From Jackrogersella multiformis (Eukaryota > Ascomycota > Sordariomycetes > Xylariales > Hypoxylaceae): a stretch of DNA of 64,000 nucleotides. Positions 44,646 through 55,793 of the stretch are shown in pieces. How positions within the stretch are numbered: the stretch's first letter is position 1; every line of letters begins with the position of its first letter. The DNA is taken from assembly GCA_902806575.1 (NCBI GenBank), contig CADCXD010000009.1:2108001-2172000 (forward strand), in the 5' to 3' direction. The position numbers and the translations under genes were made by a program. The notes below the pieces were generated by a model. The model saw only the letters and a list, made by a program, of their open reading frames with translations. It was not told the DNA's origin and did no database searches.

Positions 44646-46487
44646 CCGCACAGTATAAGCTTCTTCTTCCATACCAATCTATTTTTCTTATTAGTAAAAA
44701 CTGCGTGGTATCGCATGAAAGGAGGCACACGGCGGCCATCATATCGATCACAAACAAAGGGAGCCTCCCGGTTCACATCCCTGGGAGTATGTACTTACCA
44801 GTTCCATTAGACCGGTAAGGGGTAGTGCGTAACATTCCTACCTACACACTTCTTTGTCCTTCAGCGTTGGTACAGATCCGAGCCATCGATGACCGCGCCA
44901 CTATCACATTTGACAACCTACGAACCAACACCTCATCTCTTGAAGGCTTGAGCAGCTCGACTCCCGCTTCATCCTGGGTTCCATCTGATATGTCCTTCAG
45001 GATGTACCACCTGTGAAGTTTTTCTCCAGCTCTGCCCCTAGGGGTACTCTGGACGTCCTTCGCGCTATCAAGCGCTCGATGTATGTAGTCACCTAGATAG
45101 CATACGTCCTCCGGACGTAAACGAACTCATCACCTGTGAAGTTTGTCCATACATATTTGACTCTTCTTCAAATCCATAAGAGCTTTAGTTGTGCTCGATG
45201 TTTTATCAAATGCAGACCAGCTTGACGCCAAGAAGCACGTATGGCCATACAAGAAGCAATGCGAGCTTATCCGACGCATGCCTACACACCGCAGCGAGAT
45301 GGCCTAGTGTCATCTGCCCTTCGCGGCGGGATCGAGCGTCGCGTGCACCAAGTTGAATGATAGTCCACTTCCAGCTGACGTGGGCAACATGAAATATTCG
45401 GTAAAGAACTACGCTGTTCTTGGGAAATGACTGCGAGAAAACGTTAGCACTACCTGGTACTAGGTTAGCCCAGGACGTGCAAGATGCTCCTACGAGATCA
45501 AATGGGTGCCGTCGGCGTTGGTCGAGTGCCGACAGTATCCTGTGCCGTAGGATTGCAGATCCTAGCATAGCACCTCGTAACGTAGTAGCGAACACCAACA
45601 ACACCTCTTTAACTGTTGGTGAGAAGGTAGGTAGCTGATATTTTTTTAAGGAATTAACTCTTTAACTCCACTTAATGGCCGAGCTTATGAGGGGTTATTA
45701 TGTCGTTCTAGCCGGCCCTTGACGGGGCAAACGGGGTGAACGGGTGCTAAAGGGGGTTATATGTAAAGCCGAAGGTTCGAACAGGGGGTTTTCGGGATAT
45801 TATGTCGCACGACCGGGTGGTCTCCCGGTCGGTCTATAGTAAAAATCGTCGCGAGATGTTTCCTTACTTAAAAAAATATTGCTTTATCGTCAATTTTAAC
45901 ACGCCATTATTAAATATCAGGACGTATTATTAGTGTTACACAAGAAAAGGAAAATTTCTAGCAGCACAGCATCATATTATGGCTACCGACATGACACCAA
46001 GGATATCTACCAATAGGATAACAAATCACACCTCATACCCAGCCATTGGTCGTATCGTGGGGGATGTTTCTCTTGGCGGTTGACGAAGATTAGCCTCATA
46101 CGTAAACGGCGCTTCATACTATACTGCATGCGGTTCACGCGTATATAACAGAAGTGCAGGTCGACTAGGTAAGCTTACAATAATAGTTAGGAAACTCCTT
46201 CCTATTTGATAGTCATGAGGTCTTGTCCGCTTCAGCCTCTAGATACCAACCAACAAATCATAAGGGGCAATAGGTGCCACAAGACATTGTGATGAGATAG
46301 GGGGAACCCTTAGTACAATAGAAAGAGACTTGCTTTTTTTCAGCTCAGCTCCCCGACGGACAATCACACGGGATATACGTAGGCCCCCTCCACACACAAA
46401 AGCTCGTTGATGCCGCAGGTGTACTTGCATCAACATCAAATTTCGCGTTCCAATCTGAATAGCTACCTAGGCTAACTAGTTGCCATC
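44646..46487. other. Decayed, repeat-containing spacer
   Basis: About 1.8 kb. TGTGAAGTTT after CACC occurs twice (near 45011 and 45134). A perfect inverted repeat GACCGGG/CCCGGTC lies at 45811-45830. The frame at 45206-45604 on the minus strand has a P450-like scrap (SFPKNSVV) that is too weak to call. The last 200 bp hold the hydrolase promoter. Confidence 0.4.
45811..45830. repeat. Inverted repeat GACCGGG / CCCGGTC
   Basis: Perfect 7-bp arms with a 6-nt spacer (TGGTCT), standing out as GC-rich in an AT-rich area. Confidence 0.7.
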
Positions 46488-47558
46488 ATGTCGATCATCG
46501 TCGACCCCGAATACGCCAGACTTTTGGAGAGGAAGAATGGCACATCAGGAGAAAAGATCACAGATCTGATAGAGATCCGAAACTGGGCCAACGCCGGCGT
46601 CTCAGCGGCCGCCCAAGCCGTCCCTTGGCCCGAGGGCATGCAGCAGAGCACCTACCCGGCCACCTCGGCAGACGGCACCGCGTTCGAGATCCACCGGTTC
46701 GTACCGCAGTCCGCACGGCAGAGGGACAAGACAGCGCCTCCACAAAGAGCCGTAGTGTTCGTGTTCGGCGGCGGCATGATCTCCGGCAGCGTCGACGTCT
46801 CGCGGGGCTTCATCGCGGCGCTGGCCCACGCGAGCCAGACCCAGGTCTTCGCGCCGCAGTACCGCATCGCGCCCGAACACCCCTTCCCCGCCGGCGTCGA
46901 GGACGTGTACTCCGCTCTCCAGTGGCTGCAGTCGAGCGCCGAGCGCTTCGGCGTCGATCCCGCGCGCATCGTCATATTCGGCCAGAGCGCAGGGGGCGGC
47001 GTCGCGGCGGGCGCGGCGCTCATGGCGCGGGACAAGGGCCTGAGCCCGCCGCTCGCCGGCCAGTGCCTCCGGTACCCGATGCTGGACGACCGGACGACGA
47101 TGCAGGAGACCGACCCGCGGTGGAAGTATTGGACGTGGACCGCGGCGGCGAACGACATGGGGTGGAAGTATTATCTCGGCGGAAAGGAGAAATGTGAGTT
47201 TTACGCGAGCCTGCAAAGACGTATTTCTGTACAGTGTTAAAATATGCCCGTATTAATACTGTGCTTGATAGGGGAGAGGACCGACGAGAATACTCCGTGC
47301 TACGCTGCCCCCGCGAGGGCGAGAGATCTGCGTGGGTTGCCACCCGCGCATATCGGGGTCAGCAGCCTTGATTTGTTCAAGGATGAGAATCTCGATTACG
47401 CGGCGAGACTGGTGCAGGCGGATGTGGGCGTGGAGTTTCATCTGTATCCCGGCATGCCGCATGGTTTTGACGGCCCGCACGGGTTCGACGGGGTTCCTCC
47501 TATGAGGTTTGGGAAGGAGATGTGGGAGAACGAAGCAAGATGGATCATGAAGTTTTAG
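46488..47558 (+). CDS. HSL-family alpha/beta hydrolase (esterase/lipase) with altered motifs
   Basis: Two exons (46488-47193, 47272-47558) sum to 330 aa. The alpha/beta hydrolase core shows AVVFVFGGGMISGSVDVSRGF, APQYRIAPEHPFPAGVEDVYSAL, VIFGQSAGGGVAAGAAL, HIGVSSLDLFKDENL and MPHGFDG. These give the triad Ser (GQSAGG), Asp (SSLD) and His (PHGF). Two signature changes are seen. The HSL oxyanion-hole HGGG is FGGG here, and the canonical GDSAGG reads GQSAGG. Family members hydrolyse short-chain or aryl esters and often lie in secondary-metabolite or detoxification loci. A small HGFDGP repeat occurs after the catalytic His. No signal peptide, so intracellular. It lies beside the pseudogene region. 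Confidence 0.88.
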
Positions 47559-47976
47559 ACATGGTGAGGTTGCTTATACGTCTTGCTCTCGCTCATTGTC
47601 GCGTCGACCTGATAGGGATAGATGTAGAAATTGCCGGCCTCACTGGTGGTGGTTATTACGATTTAGGTAGGGGCAAGAGTCAAAATAATAGCAGGTCAAA
47701 GTTTTATGTGCAATGAGTACCTAAAGCGGACATGGAATTAATGTATACTGAAGGAATATACAGGGATAGGTGTTTGTGAGTACTTGATATCATGACCGTA
47801 TGCCCTTGTCCTCCTGATAAACTGACCGAAGTCTTTTCCGATGAAAATGTAGCTAATAATGCTTTTCCCACAATCTTGCCAACGAAGAATATACTTTTGT
47901 TCTGTCATTCCCTGCGTCCCTAGCAATCAAAGGTGAATGCGATAACAATGAAAACCAATAAAATCAAACCATCTCT
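47559..47976. other. Convergent 3' flanks
   Basis: About 420 bp between the stops of the hydrolase and the orphan gene. No feature stands out. Confidence 0.5.
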
Positions 47977-48777
47977 CTACCATCCAAGACGAGTATCCTT
48001 CGACTCCCATTTGAACAGGACATGGAGCACTGCCCAGTCGTGGCCGGCTGCCTGTAGGACTGCGTGTACGGATTTCTCGAGAGGCCACCACAAGCGCTCA
48101 TCAAGGTCGCAGTCGAACTCGAACGTGATTGCCTGGAAGTCACCATACTCACGGCTATGAGGCCAGGCGGTCCACTTGATGTAGACGGAGAGTAGGTGTT
48201 CTCGGACTTCTTCTTCGTGGTCGAATAGGGCCAAAATCACGTTGAACATGAGGCCATCGCCGTCATTGAACTCTTCGAATGGACCCTCGTCGAGTACCTT
48301 GCCAGGCTGGACGTAAGGCGTAACCTCTTCATGTTGAAGTCCGCACTCTCGGATGTCGACTCCGACGTCGGCGAGGTCCTGGTCGATGAGGTAACGACGG
48401 ACTTTGTCGACGATGTAAAGCCATCGGCTGCCGGCGTAGCGAGTGTCCTGGCCCCAGCGCTCAACATCGGGGGCCGTGGCGGTGGTGGTGGTGTTCTTGA
48501 CGGCGCGGATGATGATGGTGGGTCCGCGCCACTGGTACAGGAGAGCGGGATGGTTGGCCATCATGACGAAGTCTACTACATAATCCGAACCATCCATCTC
48601 CTCTCCGATGAGCTTCTCGATCTTGGGCATGCGCTCGAGCAGCTTCACAGATAGACTCTGGCCGATGAACAAGTGTCGGCAAGGTAATTCAGGAGGACGA
48701 GGCGCAGCGACGCGGACGTTCGTGACCAAGAAGTTACCATCCTCAAGAGTAGACTTCATTGCAACAGGATTGTCCAT
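47977..48777 (-). CDS. Hypothetical protein, 266 aa
   Basis: An intronless ORF from an ATG to a stop with GC-rich, protein-like codon use, longer than any neighbouring chance frame. I do not recognise a domain. The protein is acidic with no signal peptide or membrane helix. Patches are LFIGQSLSVKLLERMPKIEKL, DYVVDFVMMANHPALLYQWRG, GSRWLYIVDKVRRYLIDQDL and WTAWPHSREYGDFQAITFEF. A Thr/Ala-rich stretch (NTTTTATAP) breaks the middle. It may be a small alpha/beta protein; nothing supports a function. Confidence 0.7.
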   Translation of the reverse strand: MDNPVAMKSTLEDGNFLVTNVRVAAPRPPELPCRHLFIGQSLSVKLLERMPKIEKLIGEEMDGSDYVVDFVMMANHPALLYQWRGPTIIIRAVKNTTTTATAPDVERWGQDTRYAGSRWLYIVDKVRRYLIDQDLADVGVDIRECGLQHEEVTPYVQPGKVLDEGPFEEFNDGDGLMFNVILALFDHEEEVREHLLSVYIKWTAWPHSREYGDFQAITFEFDCDLDERLWWPLEKSVHAVLQAAGHDWAVLHVLFKWESKDTRLGW

Positions 48778-50552
48778 TTTGACTGGATGAGTACGAGATG
48801 GGAAGTTTAGGCATGTATGGTATGGAATATCGAACTGTGGTTTCCTTATGTTAGAACTTGCTCCTTGCGACGGACGCTATTTGGGTAGCAGGACACGGCT
48901 CGATGGGTGCTTATGAGGTCACTTCTAAGGACGGGAACGAATATACTTACGATATGCTTGATCGAAAGGGATGAACTAGATGTTTAGCCCTTATTACTTG
49001 ATTATGATCCTTCTGGGGACTGATATGGTGTTTCGCTACCAAGTTACTCTTACTGTTGAACTTGGGTGCAGTCCTTCTGTGGAGATAGATGAAAGGAGAA
49101 GGAAATCTGAATTTTTTGTGGGAAGAAAATTATTTAGGCCACATCTTTGGCAACAGTCTTGTGTGGGTATTTCTTAATGTCAGATGGTGGATACCTAGGC
49201 ACAGAGATCGTGCGGCTTGAAGCTATCATCGATCACTTCAGTGATAAGGGGTAGGGAGCCGTGGTGTAATAGAGCTTGTCTGGGGTTGCTGAGCTAAGGG
49301 GCGAAGAATATGGGTCTGGATACAAGAAGCTCGGGAAGTCAGACACTACCTAGGTAGTTACGGGTACCATATAAATATCGGAGTAACTAAGCTGTAGTAT
49401 AAAAGTTCCACAGTTTACAAATAATAGTAACAATAGGCATGATTTTCGATGAGGTTGAACCAACTTGGTGGCGCTGGAGCTGGTTACCTTATTCTCTGGG
49501 CTAACAAGGTGTAACTATTCTGTCTTAAAGATGACCTTTATTGTGACTTTCAGTACCTACCTAGGTAGGCATACAAGAATGTGCGTTCATTTTAGGCAAG
49601 TTCTAGAGTTCAAAGTCATTATATGTGCCTATGTCAATCAAAGGTGTGAATTTCAAGGACTATTAACAAAGGATAACTGCTGGCTTGGATCTTGAGGTTA
49701 TTAAACGAGAGGCCTTAGGTCATAAATCTAAAAATATCTAAGTGTGAAGAGGGGAAGTAGAAGCTTCTGGATAGACTCTCGTATATTAGTATAAAGATTA
49801 AACCGGTTCATCTATTACAGGCAGGATGTAAATGTCCTATACCATGGTGTTATATGGCCTCTATACCTAATATCTACCTAGTACCGAGGTAGCTTTGCGG
49901 TACATCTTTCCCATGTAGAATTTGCACCTTCCGTTCTTAGCGCGAGCTATCGCGGACCTTACTGTTGCAGCATCGACCCTCACTAATCATATTTTACCTT
50001 GTTACTATTGCTAACGATGCCGCTATTATAAAAGGCTAGCCCTTAAGGCCCCCGAGAGGAGAGACAAAGCAAAGAAAAAAAAGCGGCCTCGGTTTTGACG
50101 CCGACATTATATCGGCATTACTGGTTTAGCAGCGGGTGAGTTTTATATCTGTCCCGACGGTACGAGTAAGGAGGACAAATAAGGGGGCCATTTTTATGTA
50201 ACCTACCTAGGTAATAATAGGTGTTAATCGGTTTTAATGTTAGTAATGGAACTTGATATTGTAAAAGCGAAGTTTCAACCTTAAAGGGAAGAAACCCATT
50301 CATTGCCTTAGTAACCTTGGAAAGCTTCAGCCTGTAAAATGCCTGAAAGAAAATACCAAGCAAGGCTTATTTTCGTGCTATTAGATAATAAGGGATAAAT
50401 CAGAGCAATAGAGCCCCCTAGAGGTAATGATAACCACGTACGGCCTTATGGCTAAGGGTTTCTCGTGCCTTTTTAGACAAAACCCCTCATGCAATATACT
50501 AATATGGAATCCTAACAAAAAAAAACTATCAACCCCATATCCTAAGGCCCCC
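48778..50552. other. Gene-free, degraded spacer (1.8 kb)
   Basis: It contains TACCTAGGTAGG units near 49190, 49350 and 49555. From about 50020 to 50530 there is a patch with A8 runs and TAAGGCCCC/CCCTTAAGG-type sequence that looks like eroded repetitive DNA. No ORF of substance is seen. Confidence 0.4.
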
Positions 50553-51433
50553 TTATTCTACTCTAGTAACTTCGAACATAAGGATCCCCATATTTGGTTC
50601 TGCCCAGTGCTGGTTCATATTCATTCGAGTAGCATCCATAGCCTTAAAGATCGTTGTCACAGCCCATTTTGTATTGGTCTTCTCACCTACCTCGAGCCAG
50701 AACTTCCGAAATGTCTCTTCAGTCTGCCGGAAATTTGTGCCAGTACCCTCGAGGTTAGGAAAATCCCCGCCAACGCTGCTGCCTAAAGAACTACCAATTA
50801 CAATGCTCCCGGGTTTCGTGAAGGATGCGATTCGCTGAGCGGCCTTGACCTGCCCTTCCCAGTTCCAGATATGCAGCAAGCTAGTTAGATGCAGCACGTC
50901 AAAGCGACTTTCGAGCAGACTCCAGTCAGCGGTATCGTCATGAAGATCCCGTGTGTGGAACTCAAACGACAACTTGGACGCGTCGCGAAATAGATCGTAG
51001 CTCAGCGTGTTGAACTCCGGCACAAGGTCCAGACCAACTAGTTGGTCTGGCTTGACTCCGTCGACAAAGAGTTTGCGGATGTCCTGGCCAAAGCAGCATC
51101 CGAGATCAAGATACTTGGAGTCGGGGTTGCTTCGAAGGCGCTCTAGGGCACCGGCGTATGAAGGGTATGAAGCGAGGCTTAGTCGTACAAAACGCATTTG
51201 GCCGATGCATGGCCACGGGTACAGGGCGAATGCTTTATCTCTCTAACACAAGTATCGTGATTATAAGTAGGTACTTCCGTTTACCATCTAGATTAAATTC
51301 GCCTTACAATAGCTAAACAATGTGGTACAACTTCTTCTGGAGATAGGCCAGAATATGTTTCTAATAACTGACGCGATGTAGGGTCAATGTCCTGAACATC
51401 CTTCTGCAACCATTGGGCTGACTCGGTCTTCAT
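50553..51433 (-). CDS. SAM-dependent methyltransferase, AusD/Trt5-like
   Basis: Two exons (51308-51433 and 50553-51242) sum to 271 aa. The splice yields RDKAFALYPWPCIGQMRF, the distinctive lead-in of this fungal family. Motif I is KYLDLGCCFGQDIRKL, followed by QLVGLDLVPEF, and later FDVLHLTSLLHIWNW and GSIVIGSSLG. Relatives are AusD and Trt5-type enzymes, which methylate carboxyl or hydroxyl groups in polyketide-terpenoid hybrids, and other cluster-borne methyltransferases. Substrate here is unknown. It lies some 9 kb from the NRPS-like gene with two unrelated-looking genes between, so cluster membership is only possible. Three AG dinucleotides in a row occur at the acceptor; the first keeps the frame. 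Confidence 0.87.
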
Positions 51434-52142
51434 TTTCGGACTAATTCGGCAATATAGTTAATGGTAATAAGCGACGTTATAGAGGAAGGATGAATTAACA
51501 CTAGTAGGTCGTGAGACTAGTAGGGCCAAGACATTTCATGAATTGGATAGGTAGACGGGATGGGGAGGACAAAGAAGAGTAAGACTGGCTTGCAGATCTG
51601 CAACTAAAGTGAAGAGCCGAGCGAATGCAAGGGCGGACATAATTCTCACTACATGTATGGATTCGGTAGGTCACCGAAGCCGTACGGTAACATTGACCAA
51701 TAACCTATTGATTCTACTACGAATATATGCCGTATTAGGTAAGCTACTAGGTTAGGTTAGTTGGTGATCTCTGGATGAGCGGTCGTTGCTCGGTGTAAGG
51801 AATAAGTAGGAAGTGCCATCACATGCAAGGACCCCATGTTATACGCTCTAATACTACCTTTTATTGGGGTAATTTTTATCAAGTGCTACGATGCGCAGAA
51901 CAATGCCCTGCTTCTCATTGTGCCGATTATTAGGATAAAATAGCAGTGATAAGGTAGAAGAGATATATATTAAGGGGCTGTCAAGTATAGATACTAGGTA
52001 TTTACCTAAGTAGATAATAGTTGGTTGTTTAAGGTAATATCTATAATAGTTATTAGTTATTATAATGGTAAATAACCTTATACTAGACAATAATTGGAAG
52101 AAGAATTCCAAAGTCCACATTTTAGAGCTATTATAAACTGGC
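51434..52142. other. AT-rich spacer
   Basis: About 700 bp, strongly AT-rich from 51850 on (TATTATAATGG-type). No gene. Promoter of the methyltransferase lies at its left end. Confidence 0.45.
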
Positions 52143-53112
52143 TCAGAAAAGTTGATATCCAGTTGCGATGTACGCTATAGTCAGAATACACTCAGCTACT
52201 ACCATGCCGATCAGGTTTCCTGAAAATACATCAGAGCTTGGAGCTACACCGTTAGGAGTTGAGCTTGCAGAAGTTTGGCTAGTAGAGGATGCGCCACCAG
52301 TGCCGGTTATCGATGGTGTTGTGCTCGAAGTCGCCTTGGGACTGTCTACATCAAAGTAGGTCCCGGCAACGATCGAATTCCCTACACTCTCAGCGAACTC
52401 CGGAATATTGAAGTTCAGTCTGTTGGTGACGTTCGATAAATCAAGGGGTAGAGCGTAAGTAAGAGTGTCGGGAAGAATGTAGTTCGATGGCTGATTGAAG
52501 AGTAAAAGTGTATAACGATGCGTTACTACAGGGTCCTTCGGCTGCGGCGCAGGCGGGATGTACGCAGCCAAAGGTTGTGACTCGGTGTCAAGCTGAAGGA
52601 AGGTGGCGTTACCCAAGGTCGTCACCTGCTCAGTCTTGCAGGTCAGATTGCCCTGAATAGCATGCAGACCAGTCTATAAGCAAAAAAAGGATTAGTGGAT
52701 GATATCGAAAAGGGGAAAGATGAGCGCATGTCCTGACTCCAGGATGGACGTCTGAAAAGCCACCAATACTAACCTGCGTCTCGATATCGCCTTGAAGGGC
52801 ATCGGGGTCCACCATCAACAATAAATATGTGCCATTGCACTGTGAATTTACCGGCAGACCCACGGTAGGAAACTTTTTGGCGTCGAGGACTAATGTAAGC
52901 CGTTAGTATAACTGGACCACGTTGATGATAGTGATGGGGGGCGGCTTACATTCGAGAGTGAGTGGCTGACCGGAATAATTCAGAGGCGTTTCATCCCACA
53001 CGACAGTCAGCGGATTAGATGTAGCCGGCTCGAATCCAGAGAAGGTCTGGCCTAGGGTCGGTATCACTACCGAGCACCAGACCAAAGTAATGACTGTGAG
53101 ATAAAAACCCAT
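52143..53112 (-). CDS. GPI-anchored secreted protein with PEBP-like domain
   Basis: Three exons (52950-53112, 52774-52889, 52143-52673) sum to 269 aa. The first ~24 residues (FYLTVITLVWCSVVIPTLG) are a signal peptide. The body has PEBP (phosphatidylethanolamine-binding protein) marks: LTVVWDETPLNYSGQPLTLEF, YLLLMVDPDALQGDIETQ, then THRYTLLLFNQPSNY and NFNIPEFAESVGN with VAGTYFDVDSP. A Ser/Thr-rich stalk and a C-terminal hydrophobic tail (LIGMVVAECILTIAYIATGYQLF) fit a GPI-attachment signal. Function of such fungal surface PEBP-like proteins is not known. Many Asn-glycosylation sites are seen (NYS, NGT, NAT, NVT). The small middle exon is 116 nt. Confidence 0.85.
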
Positions 53113-54159
53113 TATACCCAAAAGAATTGAAAGAACGAATGACTTTTGAGACTAAGAACTATAGAGTGTTCTTTTCAAAGAAGATATTCATTCTTGATCG
53201 CCAAGAAATGTCTGAATTTGTCTCGAACTAATAAAGGGGTAGGGGTTGAGAGGATTCGGATGTTGGGAGGAATATGCAAGACGACTTTAACATCCAACAT
53301 GCATAAGCACAGTCCGATGGTCTACGGGGTACTGTGTGGATATCACCATAACATCAATGAGTGGTTACGCGATGGCGACTTAACCTCGTGGTTTTAGGTG
53401 CCAATGCAGATGTAATCATAAGAGGCTTTGATCTGCGGGAATGGCGTTAACTAAGACATTTATGGCTTATGAGCCCGTTCTGTGACTTTCTTCGGCAATT
53501 ATACAATTCTTACAGAATAGTTCGACGCTTTTAAAAGCTTATGTTGATTAAGGATCGAAGGATCTTGGATGGATGCCGTAGTGGGTATAGAATGATGATC
53601 ATTCAGAAAAAGGGACACTATTTTGATACCACCCGGCTCGGTGACGATGCTTGTCTTAACCACCTACCATTCAGCCCCGCGCCGTACATCCGCCGATACG
53701 TACACCTAAGCTGGAAGGTCGCATCTCTTCTAGAATATAATGAGACTGTTGGCGGCAAAATTCTAAGAACCAGACAAAACAGCGAATCCAACAATGCTAC
53801 CTAGGTACTGAACGTCGTACTACCCAATTTCCTTCTTCAGCCTATACTAGTCAGCAGCCTATTCTGGCTCTATCGTAGCTAAAAAGCTTCCTATTACTTC
53901 CTATTCTTGTAGACTGTACCTGAATCTATCATTAGAAGCTGCCTAAAGAGGATATCTGCTGCCTCGGAGTAATAGTGCTGCCAATCGTTTATCACTGCGA
54001 CTATACCATGTAGTTCGCATCCAATGCCAACCTTTTTAGCTTCTCTATCTACGGCTTGGTGTCCACTGCCGTCGAACCTATAGGCACCGGCCTGTCATGT
54101 TTCTGTAAATCTTGATTTTGGACTTGGCGGACTTATTCAGACAACTATCATTGCAAACC
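53113..54159. other. Divergent promoter region, PEBP-like / PTH11-like genes
   Basis: About 1 kb with no coding frame of value. It separates two divergent starts. A single CTACCTAGGTA unit occurs near 53799. Confidence 0.45.
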
Positions 54160-55364
54160 ATGGAGCTTACGCCGGAGGAGAAGGCCATCTGGGACGAGAG
54201 CCTACAGCCGCTCATTGTTGGCATTTTAGTCACTTTTCTCGTGTTCACCAATGCAACTACGATAGCACGAATTTTCGCCTCGATCCGGCGCTTTCGGAAA
54301 CTCCAACCTGATGACTACTTGATGATATGCGCCGTCATTCTTAGCGATGGAATCATAGCAGCTATGCTGTCCGCTGTAAAAAAGGGCTTTGGGCTCCATC
54401 AATTTCGAGTTTTGGCCAACGATCCTGAACCCCCATTGTCACTCGTCCAAGTCTTACAGATTATCTGGGCCTACGCAGTGCTAAACGGCTTCTGTTTCTC
54501 GACCATCAAGATGTCCATCCTTTTGTTCTTGAGACGGCTCTTTTGGGTGGCTCGATGGTTCAAGATTGCTTGGTGGATTAACGTGACCTATGTCGTCCTT
54601 TGGACGATTGGTTCGACACTTTTCTACATCTTCCAGTGTGCGCCAATCGACTTTTATTGGAACAAAATCTACGCAGGTGTTGGAATGATACCCCCTGAGC
54701 ACGACAAGAACGGACAGTGTATCAGAGCTCTTGCTAGCATTGGTACTCCAATCATTCTTAACACCGTTGGAGATCTTTTTGTTCTTTTGCTTCCTCTTCC
54801 CATCCTTCTTACGCTGCAAACTACGCCTGCAAAGCGCCTGCGCTTACTTGGGCTATTTGTCATTGGATTTATGGCTACAGCAGCGGGCTTCGTCCGCTTT
54901 GCGTTCATATTTGCTACTAATCCCAGATCTGATGTAACTTGTAAGTTCCAAATCAACGCATAAGGGGGTCTTAATAGTTAATAAGTCATACAGACTCATC
55001 TGTCGAATTCCTTCTTTGGAGCAACATTGAAGAAGCCCTTGGTATTGTCTGCGCTAATATTCCGATAATCGCAACCATGTTTGAACGGAATAAGAAAAGA
55101 AAATCAGGGATAGAATCGCATAGCCAAAGCTTCCAGAGTGCGCAGGCTTTGAGTTCGAGGAGGTTCACTAGAGCCGCACTGAATCACGAAGGAAGTTATG
55201 AGGCGCTGCACGACAAAGGCCAGGATTTCGTGATGGAGGACCTCAGTCTTGGGAGCATATCTAGAGTTGAGAGAGGAGAGAACTTTCAAAGCTCCCCTAC
55301 GACCGGAATTGCTGTGACAACCTCTATCACAACCGAATTCGATAGTCCAGGACGAGCTATATGA
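54160..55364 (+). CDS. PTH11-like seven-helix membrane protein (fungal rhodopsin-domain family)
   Basis: Two exons (54160-54940, 54994-55364) sum to 383 aa. Seven membrane segments are visible, for example PLIVGILVTFLVFTNATTIAR, DDYLMICAVILSDGIIAAML, QIIWAYAVLNGFCFSTIKMSILLF, WINVTYVVLWTIGSTLFYIF, NTVGDLFVLLLPLPILLTL and LLGLFVIGFMATAAGFVRF. FLRRLF after helix four and FQCAPIDFYWN are family landmarks (the Cys of FQCAP pairs in many members). The C-terminal ~110 residues are a Ser/basic cytosolic tail. There is no CFEM domain. Such proteins are receptor-like; ligands are mostly unknown. The start is the ATG MELTPEEKAIWD, with an upstream in-frame non-ATG extension rejected. The first splice makes TYSSVEFLLWSNIEE. 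Confidence 0.85.
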
Positions 55365-55793
55365 GGAGATAATATTTAATTATCAAATTACTTGACAATT
55401 TACAATTTACTGCATAGGTTCTGGGATCATGTCATCTAAGGAAGTTCAAAACTTGGTGATGTATACAATACCATAAATATAGAAATAGGGGCAGAGGGGG
55501 GGGGGGGGGACTCCACAAAGCTAAGAGGGTTTACTTACCACTTAGGTAGGCAGTTAGTAGGGTATCGCTGGACTAAAATTACTAGTAATTCCGGTGATCC
55601 TTCAGAGTCGTAAGTCGGAGATATCATGACGATTCCATAAGCACGAGAGCGCTTGATTAGGTGTAGTGCTGATGGATCATACTGCATTCATGGCATTTTG
55701 TGGAAGTGGATCTCTCACAACTCGTTGAGATATAACCTAACCTATGCCAACTTTCCATGATATGTAAATAGAAAAACATGCAAGCCGTGGCCC
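55365..55793. other. Spacer with homopolymer G run
   Basis: About 430 bp between two same-strand genes. A run of 14 G begins near 55496. It carries the O-methyltransferase promoter. Confidence 0.5.

Noticed and set aside
45206..45604. Minus-strand 132-codon frame with SFPKNSVV, and plus-strand AIQEAMRAYP, both recalling cytochrome P450 pieces.
   Set aside because: The two hints are on opposite strands, motifs are partial and there is no heme-binding FxxGxRxC block. Too weak to call a P450 pseudogene.
45645..45850. Possible transposon end with GGTTATTATGTCG repeats and an inverted repeat.
   Set aside because: No paired terminal repeat, target duplication or transposase sequence could be found nearby.
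46602..47216. 204- and 190-codon frames overlapping the alpha/beta hydrolase.
   Set aside because: Shadows caused by GC-rich third positions; no motifs, while the hydrolase frame has all catalytic motifs.
53541..53804. 87-codon plus-strand frame between the PEBP-like and PTH11-like genes.
   Set aside because: No domain, no conserved look and it overlaps presumed promoter sequence.
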